Below, one piece after another: positions 5,183-5,241 of a stretch of DNA of 5,241 nt. Under the pieces are notes generated by a model. It was not told the DNA's origin, made no database searches, and saw only the letters and a list, made by a program, of their open reading frames with translations. This DNA is from Clostridia bacterium. Its GTDB lineage: Bacteria; Bacillota; Clostridia; Oscillospirales; CAG-272. A program made the translations under genes and the position numbers. How positions within the stretch are numbered: the stretch's first letter is position 1; every line of letters starts with the position of its first letter. The DNA lies in the NCBI GenBank assembly GCA_900753285.1, contig CAADYN010000115.1:1-5241 (forward strand), written 5' to 3'.

Positions 5183-5241
5183 TTATTTGAGGAATATTTC
5201 AAGAACGGGAATGTCGGCGTTCATCGGCTTGTAGATGGGAA
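5183..5241 (-). CDS. C-terminal end of an unidentified minus-strand gene
   Basis: The minus strand is open from the window edge to a TAA at 5185-5183. It encodes 18 visible residues, PIYKPMNADIPVLEIFLK, and is cut by the window's right edge. The evidence that it is real is positional: a terminator hairpin with a T-tract follows 13 bases after the stop, and it lies upstream of a minus-strand gene in the same direction. The fragment is too short for me to recognise a family. The other minus frames are closed within these bases. One plus frame is open but shows no start codon or ribosome binding site. Confidence 0.5.
   Translation of the reverse strand, partial: PIYKPMNADIPVLEIFLK

Noticed and set aside
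5186..5241. An open plus-strand frame at the right edge (EEYFKNGNVGVHRLVDG).
   Set aside because: No start codon or ribosome binding site is visible, whereas the minus frame there ends in a stop followed by a terminator on the correct side.

Overview
The window reads as chromosomal, mostly housekeeping DNA from a spore-forming, low-to-moderate-GC Firmicute, probably a Clostridia/Oscillospiraceae-type gut bacterium. The basis is the Bacillus-like Ffh M domain, the ffh-rpsP-khpA gene order, AGGAGG-type ribosome binding sites, sigma-A-like promoters, and a two-LysM plus GH18 protein of the YaaH/SleL spore-lysin type. The genus is inference only. No mobile element, CRISPR array, tRNA or rRNA was seen.

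Layout: (1) 2-1096, plus strand: the 3' end of ffh (signal recognition particle), then rpsP (ribosomal protein S16) and khpA (KH-domain RNA chaperone). All three act in translation or protein targeting. The run ends at a hairpin terminator at 1159-1198, with no rimM or trmD after khpA. (2) 1203-2615, minus strand: a monocistronic M18 aminopeptidase gene (apeB-like) with its own extended -10 promoter and its own terminator, which stands back to back with the khpA terminator. (3) 2655-3809, plus strand: a stand-alone cytoplasmic GH99-like/WbsX-type protein, divergent from the aminopeptidase gene and with its own promoter. (4) 3810-5102, minus strand: a LysM-LysM-GH18 protein whose stop codon directly abuts that of the GH99-like gene. 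(5) 5122-5241, minus strand: a bidirectional-looking terminator, then the last 18 codons of an unidentified minus-strand gene. No stretch longer than 300 bases lacks a gene.

The genes do not form one pathway. Two may touch cell-surface or spore glycans (GH99-like and LysM-GH18), but they are convergent and under different promoters. The most interesting regulatory reading is a sigma-E-like promoter whose -10 box lies inside the loop of the upstream gene's terminator. A mother-cell transcript could therefore start downstream of the hairpin's 5' arm and escape termination. I did not find a convincing new multi-gene system here.
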